The position numbers and the translations under genes were made by a program. This document shows, piece by piece, positions 8,525 to 16,672 of a DNA stretch of 64,000 bases. The notes beneath the pieces are model-generated. The model was not told the DNA's origin, searched no databases, and worked only from the letters and a program-made list of their open reading frames with translations. The DNA is from Aurantibacter sp034110465 (GTDB lineage Bacteria > Bacteroidota > Bacteroidia > Flavobacteriales > Flavobacteriaceae): positions 328,352 to 392,351 of the forward strand of contig JAWUZD010000003.1 of the NCBI GenBank assembly GCA_034110465.1, read 5' to 3'. The first letter of the stretch is position 1, and each line of letters starts with the position of its first letter.

Positions 8525-9025
8525 ATGGATTACAAAGAAGCAAAAGATAAATTTATAAATACTTGGGGAAGTTTAGGATCGTTATGGGGAATTAACAAAG
8601 CTATGGCTCAAATACAAGCTTTGCTTTTTATTTCTACCAAACCACTATCTATGGAAGATATTATGGCGGAATTAAAAATTTCTCGTGGTAATACAAGTAT
8701 GAATTTACGTCAGTTAATGGATTGGGGAATTGTAACTAAAGAATTAGTTGCTGGCGAACGTAAAGAGTATTTTATTACTGAAAAAGACGTTCAAGAATTA
8801 GCAAGAGTTATTGCAAAAGAACGTAGCAGACGAGAAATTAAACCTGTAATTAAAGTTTTAAAAGATGTTTCAAGTATTGAAGACAACTCGCCAGAAGCAA
8901 AAGAATTAATTAAACAAACAAAAGCTTTACACGAATTAACAGAAACTGCAGACGAAATGATCAATAAATTAGTTAACCATAAACAAAACTGGATTACAAA
9001 ATCTTTAGTAAAACTATTCACTTAA
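8525..9025 (+). CDS. GbsR/MarR-family transcriptional regulator
   Basis: 166 residues from ATG 8525; a TTG at 8519 is in frame but forms part of the promoter box. A winged-helix DNA-binding domain spans about residues 20-95: LFISTKPLSMEDIMAELKIS is the helix-turn-helix with the recognition helix RGNTSMNLRQLMDWGIV, and RKEYFITEKDV is the wing. The C-terminal half is helical and charged, probably for dimerisation. The family responds to small ligands, and GbsR controls choline/glycine-betaine genes in Bacillus, but nothing here points to betaine. Matching palindromes before this gene and the following one suggest autoregulation and control of the membrane protein-methyltransferase pair downstream. 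Confidence 0.85.
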   Translation: MDYKEAKDKFINTWGSLGSLWGINKAMAQIQALLFISTKPLSMEDIMAELKISRGNTSMNLRQLMDWGIVTKELVAGERKEYFITEKDVQELARVIAKERSRREIKPVIKVLKDVSSIEDNSPEAKELIKQTKALHELTETADEMINKLVNHKQNWITKSLVKLFT

Positions 9026-9042
9026 AAAAATTTAAACAAAAG

Positions 9043-9067
9043 TTTCATAAATTATTGAAAGTTTAAA
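9043..9067. promoter_or_regulatory. Second copy of the palindromic operator candidate
   Basis: TTTCA at 9043-9047 and TGAAA at 9056-9060, again with an 8-base spacer and again followed by GTTTAAA. It lies in the 51-base gap between the regulator and the gene starting at 9077, 10 bases before that ATG. Confidence 0.6.
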
Positions 9068-9076
9068 AAAATAATT

Positions 9077-10024
9077 ATGCTGTCCTTTATAAAAAAACAT
9101 CTTTACTTCGTTATTACTTTATCTATAATTGGACTTGTTGCTTTTTGGTTCGGGTTAATTGATGATGGAAATTATGGTACGACTCTATTCTTTACAATTC
9201 CGGGTAGCATATCATTTTTAATTGGTTATTTAAAGAAGTATGAAGGCTTGCAAAACTCTAGGATAAAAAAAGGGTTACTAGCTTTCTTTAAAATCAATTT
9301 AATCATTTTAATACTATCTGGAGTTCTAATAGCTATAGGACTAGAAGGTGCTATTTGTATACTAATGGCGTATCCTTTTTTGGTTTTACCAATGACTGCA
9401 TCATACTTACTAGGCTTATTTATTGGTAACGCAGATAAAAACATAAAACGTAATGCACTAATTATATTGTTGGTAATAAACCCAAGCACTTATATATTTG
9501 ATAGCTACACAAATCCCATAAAAGAAGAAATCACTTCAGAATTAATTATAAACACTTCAAAAGAGAATATATGGAAAAGTCTTTCTACAAAAATAGGATT
9601 CACAAACAAACCTAATATTTTATTTCAAAAAGGTGTTTCCTATCCAAGGTCTATTGAGTTTAATAACACTAAAGAAGCACTAAGTTATTTTTGCATAACA
9701 AATAATGACACTATAAATTTAAAAATTACAGAATTCAAAAATAACGATCACGTAACTTTTAAACCGGAAAAACAAACATTACCAATGAAGGAGCTTTCTC
9801 CTTATAAATCTATTGACGCAGAGCATTTACACAATTACTTCTATGTACATTATGGTAAAATAAAATTAGAATCTATAGCTTTTAATAAAACTAAAATTAT
9901 CGCAAAAACTTCTTACAGTTACAAAATTGCTCCAAAATGGTATTGGAAATTATGGTCAAATTACATAATAGATGAAATGCAAATGCACGTACTAAACTCA
10001 ATCAAAAATGAACACATTAACTAA
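9077..10024 (+). CDS. Membrane protein with SRPBCC-like C-terminal domain, function unknown
   Basis: 315 residues. The first about 145 contain five hydrophobic stretches (approximately 9-28, 34-52, 70-88, 90-116 and 122-140). The rest is soluble and begins with LIINTSKENIWKSL, the usual opening of START/SRPBCC (polyketide cyclase-like) domains, followed by alternating strands and a terminal amphipathic helix (NYIIDEMQMHVLNSIKN). SRPBCC folds bind hydrophobic ligands, so a membrane-tethered lipid or small-molecule binding role is an inference. The gene overlaps the next, a methyltransferase, by 17 bases, indicating translational coupling. An operator-like palindrome precedes the start. No named family recognised with confidence. 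Confidence 0.6.
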   Translation: MLSFIKKHLYFVITLSIIGLVAFWFGLIDDGNYGTTLFFTIPGSISFLIGYLKKYEGLQNSRIKKGLLAFFKINLIILILSGVLIAIGLEGAICILMAYPFLVLPMTASYLLGLFIGNADKNIKRNALIILLVINPSTYIFDSYTNPIKEEITSELIINTSKENIWKSLSTKIGFTNKPNILFQKGVSYPRSIEFNNTKEALSYFCITNNDTINLKITEFKNNDHVTFKPEKQTLPMKELSPYKSIDAEHLHNYFYVHYGKIKLESIAFNKTKIIAKTSYSYKIAPKWYWKLWSNYIIDEMQMHVLNSIKNEHIN

Positions 10025-10685
10025 GCCATTATTAATATATTATTTTAATTCTTTAAGCATATCTTATTCGGTTAATGAATTTGCCTCTTTTTACTTAACT
10101 AATTATATGAGAAGAAAACTGATTAATAAAATTAACAACTTTAATGGAAAAAGTGTTTTAGATATAATGAGTGGTAGAGGTGAAAATCTAAAATACATAA
10201 CTGATAAGAGCACAAAAATTACAACAATAGATTTTTCTTATAAAATGAATGTTGCAGCAAGACTTAAACAAAATAACACAAACTTATTACAAATAGAGGA
10301 TGACTTTTTTAATACAAATTGCAAACCTAAATCTTTTGATATTATAGTTTGTTCTTTTGGAATAAAGACTATTCACAATAATAACTTAAAAGAATTTTCA
10401 CAAAAACTAAATAAACTTATAAAGCCTAATGGAGAAATCCTCTTTTTGGAAATGGTAAAACCAAGAAACCAATTCAATTACAAATTCATTAAATTTTATT
10501 TAGAAATCTTATTGCCTAAATTGTTTGGAAATAAATTTAAACTTCTATTTCCTTACCTAAATAACCACATAAGTATGACTCCTTTAAAAACTAATATGAT
10601 TAATGAAAATCTAAATATTATAGAACATAAAAGATATTTTGATTTTTTTGAAATAATTCATGCGAAAAAAGAAATTGTAATATGA
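10008..10685 (+). CDS. Class I SAM-dependent methyltransferase
   Basis: 225 residues starting inside the end of the preceding gene. The SAM-binding motif I is VLDIMSGRGENLKYI, motif II TTIDFSYKMN, and the post-motif FDIIVCSFGIKTIHNNNL is close to UbiE/COQ5-type enzymes, as is the later LIKPNGEILFLEMVKP. The N-terminal region LTNYMRRKLINKI is a UbiE-like lid. The C-terminus contains a hydrophobic helical segment (FIKFYLEILLPKLFG) that could lie against the membrane, so a lipid or quinone-like acceptor is plausible but unproven. Strong A+T richness matches its upstream partner. It is the last gene of the putative regulator-controlled unit. Confidence 0.8.
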   Translation: MNTLTKPLLIYYFNSLSISYSVNEFASFYLTNYMRRKLINKINNFNGKSVLDIMSGRGENLKYITDKSTKITTIDFSYKMNVAARLKQNNTNLLQIEDDFFNTNCKPKSFDIIVCSFGIKTIHNNNLKEFSQKLNKLIKPNGEILFLEMVKPRNQFNYKFIKFYLEILLPKLFGNKFKLLFPYLNNHISMTPLKTNMINENLNIIEHKRYFDFFEIIHAKKEIVI

Positions 10686-10859
10686 TAATAATTATTTACG
10701 AATCTATATCCACTTGTGAAAAATAAATTCTTGGAAATACGATTTACATTTTTATTAAAGTAGCCCTATTTAAAACGTTAATGTTCTAAATACGATTATT
10801 CTTTTTATAATTAATAATCAATAATTACTTACATTTACTCTTGAAAAAGAAAACTATTA

Positions 10860-11414
10860 ATGCCAAACCACGAAATCAATCCTAATAGTTGGGTAAAGCT
10901 TTACAGCGATTACCTATATAATTATACAATTACCCGTGTAAATAATCACGAAGTTGCTCAGGATTTAATTTCGGAAACATTTATGGCTGGATTAAAATCT
11001 ATGAAAAACTTTAAAGGTGAAGCAAGCGAACGTACGTGGCTTATTTCTATTTTAAAACGAAAAATTATAGATCATTACCGTAAGATAAATTCGAACAAAG
11101 GTAAAGCCGAAATTAGAGTCAACTTTAGTAATACCGAAGATTCCGAAGGCGATTGGCTTGAAGAACGTGTTTCTGATCCTTATGATGGTAATGCAGAATC
11201 TGTTATGGAAAATGCAGAATTAGGAAGTGCAATCCAGAATTGTTTGGGCAAATTACCCGCAAAACAAGCTTCTATTTTTGAAATGAAAACCATTTTAAAT
11301 TACGATACAGAAACCATTTGTAATGAACTAGGAATTACTTCGTCTAACCTATGGGTTATTATCCACAGAGCAAGAACAACTATGGCTAGTTGCTTAGAAA
11401 AAAATTGGTTTTAA
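10860..11414 (+). CDS. ECF-type RNA polymerase sigma factor
   Basis: 184 residues. Sigma region 2 spans about 15-80 (NHEVAQDLISETFMAGLKSM, then ERTWLISILKRKIIDHYRK); after a linker, region 4 spans about 120-180 (LGKLPAKQASIFEMK, then ETICNELGITSSNLWVIIHRA, the DNA-binding helix-turn-helix). There is no region 3, as expected for group IV sigma factors. The next gene starts two bases after the stop and encodes a small zinc-motif protein, the usual arrangement for a sigma/anti-sigma pair. The stimulus is unknown. A 174-base A+T-rich gap precedes it, with no promoter that I can recognise. Confidence 0.9.
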   Translation: MPNHEINPNSWVKLYSDYLYNYTITRVNNHEVAQDLISETFMAGLKSMKNFKGEASERTWLISILKRKIIDHYRKINSNKGKAEIRVNFSNTEDSEGDWLEERVSDPYDGNAESVMENAELGSAIQNCLGKLPAKQASIFEMKTILNYDTETICNELGITSSNLWVIIHRARTTMASCLEKNWF

Positions 11415-11416
11415 TT

Positions 11417-11665
11417 ATGAAAAAGTTATTTCTCCCCTGCGAAGAAGCTAATCACGTTTGCGACAAAGGTCAGTACAAAGAAGCCTCTTTTGTAGAAATG
11501 ATAAAGCTTAACTTACATTTATTATACTGTAAAGCGTGTAGAAAATATAGTAGTAAAAATGCTAAATTAACTGCTATATTAAAAAGAGAAAAACCTATAC
11601 AAATGCAACAAGACTTAAAAGATGCACTACAAAAACAAATAGAAAACCAGTTAAAAATTCAATAA
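11417..11665 (+). CDS. Putative zinc-binding anti-sigma factor
   Basis: 82 residues from the ATG at 11417, which lies directly after the sigma-factor stop; an upstream in-frame start would overlap the sigma gene. It shows H34-x3-C38-x2-C41 (HLLYCKAC), the signature of zinc-binding anti-sigma (ZAS) domains, plus an N-terminal Cys8/His13/Cys15 group that could supply the further ligand. There is no membrane helix, so it should act in the cytoplasm, perhaps as a redox-sensitive inhibitor of the adjacent sigma factor like RsrA or ChrR; that is inference from motif and position. Its last 15 bases overlap the end of the opposite-strand UbiA-like gene. Confidence 0.65.
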   Translation: MKKLFLPCEEANHVCDKGQYKEASFVEMIKLNLHLLYCKACRKYSSKNAKLTAILKREKPIQMQQDLKDALQKQIENQLKIQ

Positions 11666-12460
11666 TAAGAGTAACCAAACTACAGGTATAGCTTCTACAA
11701 AAAAACTACTATAATATTTACCTTGTTTCTCTGAAGTGAATTTCAATAAAACAAATAACAATAAGGCTACTATACCAATAACTATTCTATTAGAAATTGT
11801 TGTTTCATTCTTAAGAAATTCAATCAAAAAGAAAACAATCAAAAGAATAGCTCCAAAACGCTTTGTTTTCTTTATACCAAAAACCTGAGGCAATGTTTTT
11901 AGTCCTGGTAAATCATATTTTAAATCTCTTATCTCAAAAGGCAACATTAATACTAGTACTAATGAAAAGTATTGGATAAACGTTAGCCAAACATCTATGC
12001 TCACAATTACATTATTTTGTATAATAGGCAAAAACAAAGCAACAGAACTCCACACTAAAGCAATAACAAAAATTTTAATTCTAGGAAAAGTTCTTAACGT
12101 CTTTTGGGATTTTAAAGGAAGTACATATAATAATGTAACAAGACCAAAAACAATTAGAAATAGTACTAATTTGGTTTGTATTTTAACACCATAATTAATT
12201 AGCAGCAAACCTGAAAAAAAAGACACCAAAAGAACTAATTTAAGTTTTAAATTTAATTTAAAACGTTGCCTTTTCAAAACTGGATAAAATTTTACAAAAT
12301 TATATCCTAGAATCGTCCCATAAAAAGCAATATACAAACTGTTTTCATCGTAAGGTAAATTAAATTTTGTTAAGGTTATAAAAGTTAAAGCATAGACAGA
12401 TAATGCAACGTGAATACTTGCTTCTAAATAAAAATTAAAAAATCGTTTTAACCAAACCAT
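11651..12460 (-). CDS. UbiA prenyltransferase-like membrane protein
   Basis: 269 residues from the ATG at 12460 (MVWLKRFFNF); an ATG 15 bases earlier overlaps a promoter-like box. About eight hydrophobic helices cover the sequence. The motif FEIRDLKYDLPGLKTLPQVF corresponds to the second Asp-rich motif of UbiA-superfamily prenyltransferases, which binds the diphosphate. The first motif (normally NDxxDxxxD) is not recognisable at the expected place, where GYNFVKFYP is seen. It may therefore be a diverged or inactive member. The 3' end overlaps the convergent anti-sigma gene by 15 bases. It is divergent from gcvP. Confidence 0.65.
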   Translation of the reverse strand: MVWLKRFFNFYLEASIHVALSVYALTFITLTKFNLPYDENSLYIAFYGTILGYNFVKFYPVLKRQRFKLNLKLKLVLLVSFFSGLLLINYGVKIQTKLVLFLIVFGLVTLLYVLPLKSQKTLRTFPRIKIFVIALVWSSVALFLPIIQNNVIVSIDVWLTFIQYFSLVLVLMLPFEIRDLKYDLPGLKTLPQVFGIKKTKRFGAILLIVFFLIEFLKNETTISNRIVIGIVALLLFVLLKFTSEKQGKYYSSFFVEAIPVVWLLLLLNF

Positions 12461-12464
12461 TAAA

Positions 12465-12472
12465 CAAAAGTA
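12465..12472 (-). promoter_or_regulatory. -7 element (TACTTTTG) of the UbiA-like gene
   Basis: CAAAAGTA on the plus strand reads as the consensus TAnnTTTG on the minus strand, ending four bases before the ATG at 12460. No well-spaced TTTG was found upstream. Confidence 0.4.
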
Positions 12473-12546
12473 CACAACTTGTTAACAAAGTAATCATTTG
12501 TTTAAAAACTTTAAGACGTAACTTTAAATTAACTATTTGTTTTCGT

Positions 12547-12554
12547 TATTTTTG
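12547..12554 (+). promoter_or_regulatory. -7 element (TATTTTTG) of gcvP
   Basis: Consensus -7 box ending 24 bases before the gcvP start. The upstream -33 element is not clear. The 118-base gap to the divergent gene is too short for a glycine riboswitch and none is seen. Confidence 0.45.
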
Positions 12555-12578
12555 CAAAAAATTTAACTCATTTTCAAG

Positions 12579-15428
12579 ATGAATACAAACGATTTTTCAA
12601 TCAGACATATTGGCCCAAGACAAGCAGACCAAGATGCGATGTTAAAAACTATTGGTGTTGACAGTTTAAATCAATTAATTTTTGAAACTATTCCAGACAA
12701 CATTAAACTTCAAAAAGAATTGGATTTAGAAGCGCCTTTAAGCGAATTCGAGTATTCAACTCATATTAATGAGTTATCAAAACTAAATAAAACATACAAA
12801 ACTTATATAGGCCTAGGATATAATCCTTCTGTTTTACCTGCGGTTATTCAACGTAATATATTAGAAAACCCAGGTTGGTACACTGCATATACACCTTACC
12901 AAGCAGAAATTGCTCAAGGTCGTTTAGAAGCTTTATTAAACTTCCAAACAATGGTTACAGATTTAACCGGAATGGAGTTAGCAAACGCTTCTTTATTAGA
13001 TGAAAGTACTGCTGCAGCAGAAGCTATGAGTCTTTTATTTGCTGTTAGAGAAAGAGCACAGAAAAAAGCTGGCGTTAATAAATTCTTTGTTTCTGAATCT
13101 ATTTTACCTCAAACATTATCTTTATTACAAACACGTTCTACGCCAATTGGTATTGAATTAGTGGTTGGAAATGAAGCCAAGTTTGATTTCTCATCGGAAT
13201 TTTTTGGTGCAATTTTACAGTATCCAGGAAAAGACGGACAAATAACCGACATCAAATCTTTTATAGAAAAAGCAACCGCTGCAGAAATTAAAGTTGCAGT
13301 TGCAGCAGACATCTTAAGTTTAGTAAAATTAGAAGCACCAGGTAAATTTGGCGCATCTGTAGTAGTTGGAACTACACAACGCTTTGGAATTCCAATGGGT
13401 TATGGTGGACCACACGCGGCATATTTTGCAACTAAAGAAACTTACAAACGCGATATTCCAGGTCGTATTATTGGTGTTACCAAAGACAAAAATGGAAATC
13501 GTGCTTTACGAATGGCTTTACAAACACGTGAACAGCATATTAAACGTGATAAAGCAACCTCTAATATTTGTACAGCTCAGGTATTACTAGCGGTTATGGC
13601 TGGAATGTACGCAGTGTATCACGGACCAAAAGGTTTAGAATTTATTGCTAATCAAGTTCATAAAAGCACAGTTACTTTAGCAAATAGTTTAACTAAATTA
13701 GGATTTACACAAAAAAACACCGCTTTCTTCGATACCATTCAAATTGAAGCTAATGCATCAGTGATAAAAGCAATTGCTGAGAAAAATGAAGTGAATTTCT
13801 TTTATCCAAATGAAAACACAATAACGGTTTCTGTAAATGAAACCACTTCTATTTCAGATGTAAATCAAATGATTGCCATTTTTGCTGAAGCCGCAAACAA
13901 AGACACATTCACTGTGTCATCAATTGAAGCAAAAGATTACATACAAAAAGACCTAAAACGTACTTCAGAGTTTTTAGCGTTAGATGTATTTAATTTACAT
14001 CATTCTGAAACTGAATTAATGCGTTATATAAAAACATTAGAACGTAAAGATTTAGCATTAAATCATTCTATGATTTCTTTAGGATCTTGTACAATGAAAT
14101 TAAATGCAGCATCAGAAATGTTGCCTTTAAGCTCTCCAAACTGGGGAAACATTCACCCATTTGTACCAAAAGACCAAGCCCAAGGCTATTTAACTATGTT
14201 GCATAAATTAGAAGAGCAACTTAATGAAGTTACAGGTTTTGCAGGAACGTCTTTACAACCAAACTCTGGCGCACAAGGAGAATATGCTGGACTAATGGTG
14301 ATTAGAGCTTATCACGAATCTCGTGGAGACACAGAACGTAAAATTTGTTTAATTCCATCTTCGGCTCACGGAACAAATCCAGCAAGTGCTGTAATGGCAG
14401 GAATGAAGGTTGTTGTAACAAAAGCATCAGCAGATGGAAATATTGATATTGACGACTTACGAGAAAAAGCATTAAAACATAAAGATAATTTGGCAGCTTT
14501 AATGGTAACTTATCCATCAACTCACGGAGTTTTTGAATCTGCTATTAAAGAAATTACACAACTTATTCACGATAATGGTGGACAAGTATATATGGATGGT
14601 GCAAATATGAATGCACAAGTAGGATTAACAAATCCTGGAAATATTGGCGCAGATGTTTGTCACTTAAATCTACACAAAACATTTGCAATTCCTCATGGTG
14701 GTGGCGGACCTGGCGTTGGACCAATTTGTGTAGCTAAGCAGTTAGTGCCTTTTTTACCAACTAATCCAATAATCCCAACTGGAGGAGAGAAAGCAATTAC
14801 AGCTATTTCAGCAGCACCTTTTGGATCTGCGTTAGCTTGTTTAATATCTTATGGCTATATTAAAATGTTAGGCGCTTCAGGATTAAAAAAATCGACTGAA
14901 ATTGCTATTTTAAATGCAAACTATATTAAAGCTCGTCTAGAAGGCTCTTTCGACACTTTATTTTCTGGTGAAATGGGAAGAGCTGCACACGAAATGATTA
15001 TTGATTGTCGTGATTTTAAATCTAACGGAATTGAAGTTGTAGATATTGCAAAACGTTTAATGGATTATGGTTTTCATGCACCAACAGTCTCTTTCCCAGT
15101 AGCAGGAACCATGATGATAGAACCTACAGAAAGCGAAAGCAAACAAGAAATGGATCGTTTTTGTGACGCTATGATTTCTATTCGTAAAGAAATAGAAATT
15201 GCAGAAAAAGAAGACGATAATAATCCATTAAAAAATGCACCACATACACAAGCAATGGTAACTAACGACGAATGGGATTTCCCTTATTCGCGTAAAACAG
15301 CTGCTTTTCCACTTGATTATGTAAACGATAATAAATTTTGGCCTACAGTTCGTCGAGTTGACGATGCTTATGGAGATAGAAATTTAATTTGTACTTGTGC
15401 ACCTATAGAATCATATATGGAAGCTTAG
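12579..15428 (+). CDS. gcvP: Glycine dehydrogenase (decarboxylating), P-protein
   Basis: 949 residues, a full-length single-chain P-protein in which the N- and C-terminal halves (GcvPA and GcvPB in other bacteria) are fused. The pyridoxal-phosphate lysine is K700 in HLNLHKTFAIPHGGGGPG. Other typical blocks are the N-terminus FSIRHIGPRQADQDAML, the LDESTAAAEAM stretch of the first half, and SLGSCTMKLN opening the second half. It decarboxylates glycine and passes the aminomethyl group to the lipoyl H-protein in the glycine cleavage system; gcvT and gcvH are not in this window, so the genes are dispersed. It is closed by a strong terminator. Confidence 0.97.
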   Translation: MNTNDFSIRHIGPRQADQDAMLKTIGVDSLNQLIFETIPDNIKLQKELDLEAPLSEFEYSTHINELSKLNKTYKTYIGLGYNPSVLPAVIQRNILENPGWYTAYTPYQAEIAQGRLEALLNFQTMVTDLTGMELANASLLDESTAAAEAMSLLFAVRERAQKKAGVNKFFVSESILPQTLSLLQTRSTPIGIELVVGNEAKFDFSSEFFGAILQYPGKDGQITDIKSFIEKATAAEIKVAVAADILSLVKLEAPGKFGASVVVGTTQRFGIPMGYGGPHAAYFATKETYKRDIPGRIIGVTKDKNGNRALRMALQTREQHIKRDKATSNICTAQVLLAVMAGMYAVYHGPKGLEFIANQVHKSTVTLANSLTKLGFTQKNTAFFDTIQIEANASVIKAIAEKNEVNFFYPNENTITVSVNETTSISDVNQMIAIFAEAANKDTFTVSSIEAKDYIQKDLKRTSEFLALDVFNLHHSETELMRYIKTLERKDLALNHSMISLGSCTMKLNAASEMLPLSSPNWGNIHPFVPKDQAQGYLTMLHKLEEQLNEVTGFAGTSLQPNSGAQGEYAGLMVIRAYHESRGDTERKICLIPSSAHGTNPASAVMAGMKVVVTKASADGNIDIDDLREKALKHKDNLAALMVTYPSTHGVFESAIKEITQLIHDNGGQVYMDGANMNAQVGLTNPGNIGADVCHLNLHKTFAIPHGGGGPGVGPICVAKQLVPFLPTNPIIPTGGEKAITAISAAPFGSALACLISYGYIKMLGASGLKKSTEIAILNANYIKARLEGSFDTLFSGEMGRAAHEMIIDCRDFKSNGIEVVDIAKRLMDYGFHAPTVSFPVAGTMMIEPTESESKQEMDRFCDAMISIRKEIEIAEKEDDNNPLKNAPHTQAMVTNDEWDFPYSRKTAAFPLDYVNDNKFWPTVRRVDDAYGDRNLICTCAPIESYMEA

Positions 15429-15446
15429 TCTTTAACATTATAAATC

Positions 15447-15479
15447 AAAAAAAGCACTCAACAACTGAGTGCTTTTTTT
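15447..15479 (+). terminator. Rho-independent terminator after gcvP
   Basis: Perfect 14-bp stem AAAAAAAGCACTCA / TGAGTGCTTTTTTT with loop ACAAC, 18 bases after the gcvP stop. Confidence 0.92.
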
Positions 15480-15602
15480 AATTCGTAAAAAAACAGACTC
15501 AATTTTAACAAATTCATAATTTATTTCAATTATCGAGCAAAACCGAGCATTGAATCAATTTTATAGTTAATTTAGTCTTATAATTAGTATTTAAAGTATA
15601 AT

Positions 15603-16664
15603 ATGTCAATAAAAATAACAGGAGTTGGAAGTTATATTCCTTCAGAAATAGAAAAAAACGATGCGTTTCTAAACCATCAATTTTTAAATGCAGATGGAAC
15701 TTCTATTGACAACCCAAATACAGTTATTGTTGAAAAATTTGAAGAAATAACAGGAATACAAGAACGCAGATACGCAAAACCAGAAATTACTACTTCTGAC
15801 ATGTCATTTTTTGCTGCTGAAAAAGCTATAGAAAATGCAGGAATTGACAAAGAAGATTTAGATTACATTATTTTAGCCCATAATTTTGGGGACGTAAAAC
15901 ACGATACTATACAAAGCGATATGGTGCCATGTATTGCTGCTAGGGTAAAACATAAATTACGCATTAAAAACCCAAAGTGTGTTGCTTACGATTTAATTTT
16001 TGGCTGTCCAGGTTGGCTAGAAGGCGTTATACAAGCTAATGCTTTTATTAAAGCTGGAATTGCAAAAAAAGTACTAGTTATTGGATCTGAAATGTTATCT
16101 CGTGTTGTGGACAAATACGATAGAGATTCTATGATATTTTCTGATGGTGCTGGAGCAACAGTAATTGAGACAAGCAACTCTGTTTCTGATGGTATTCTAG
16201 CTCATGAAACAGCAAGTTTTACTTTTAACGAAGCACATTATTTAAACTTTGGAAAATCGTTCAATAAAGAACTAGAAGAAGACACAAGGTACATTAAAAT
16301 GAATGGTAGAAAAATCTACGAATTTGCTCTAACCGAAGTTCCTAATGCAATGAAAGCATGTCTAGATAAATCTGGAGAAAGCATAGAAAATTTAAAGAAA
16401 ATAGTAATTCATCAAGCTAATGAAAAAATGGATGAAGCTATCGCAAAACGTTTTTATAGACTTTACAAAAAACAAGTTCCAGAAGGTGTAATGCCAATGA
16501 GTATTCACAAATTAGGAAATAGTTCTGTAGCAACTATTCCAACTTTATACGACTTAATTCTTCAACATAAATTAGAAGGTCAAGAAATTAACAAAGGAGA
16601 TGTTATAATGTTTGCTAGTGTTGGAGCCGGAATGCACATTAACGCATTAGTTTATAAAGTTTAA
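15603..16664 (+). CDS. 3-oxoacyl-ACP synthase III-like (KAS III) enzyme
   Basis: 353 residues of the thiolase fold. The catalytic triad is visible: Cys135 in FGCPGW, His270 in IHQAN and Asn306 in LGNSSVA. The N-terminal IPSEIEKND with an insert before the GIQERR motif, and the long form, set it apart from the housekeeping FabH (about 320-330 residues). It would condense an acyl-CoA with malonyl-ACP or a similar unit; the physiological substrate is not known, and secondary-lipid or pigment pathways use similar enzymes. proC follows after 8 bases, so it may head a small operon with proC and a methyltransferase. Confidence 0.85.
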   Translation: MSIKITGVGSYIPSEIEKNDAFLNHQFLNADGTSIDNPNTVIVEKFEEITGIQERRYAKPEITTSDMSFFAAEKAIENAGIDKEDLDYIILAHNFGDVKHDTIQSDMVPCIAARVKHKLRIKNPKCVAYDLIFGCPGWLEGVIQANAFIKAGIAKKVLVIGSEMLSRVVDKYDRDSMIFSDGAGATVIETSNSVSDGILAHETASFTFNEAHYLNFGKSFNKELEEDTRYIKMNGRKIYEFALTEVPNAMKACLDKSGESIENLKKIVIHQANEKMDEAIAKRFYRLYKKQVPEGVMPMSIHKLGNSSVATIPTLYDLILQHKLEGQEINKGDVIMFASVGAGMHINALVYKV

Positions 16665-16672
16665 TAATTGTT

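Noticed and set aside
12476..12578. Glycine riboswitch before gcvP
   Set aside because: The gap is too short for the aptamer and contains none of its G-rich core motifs.
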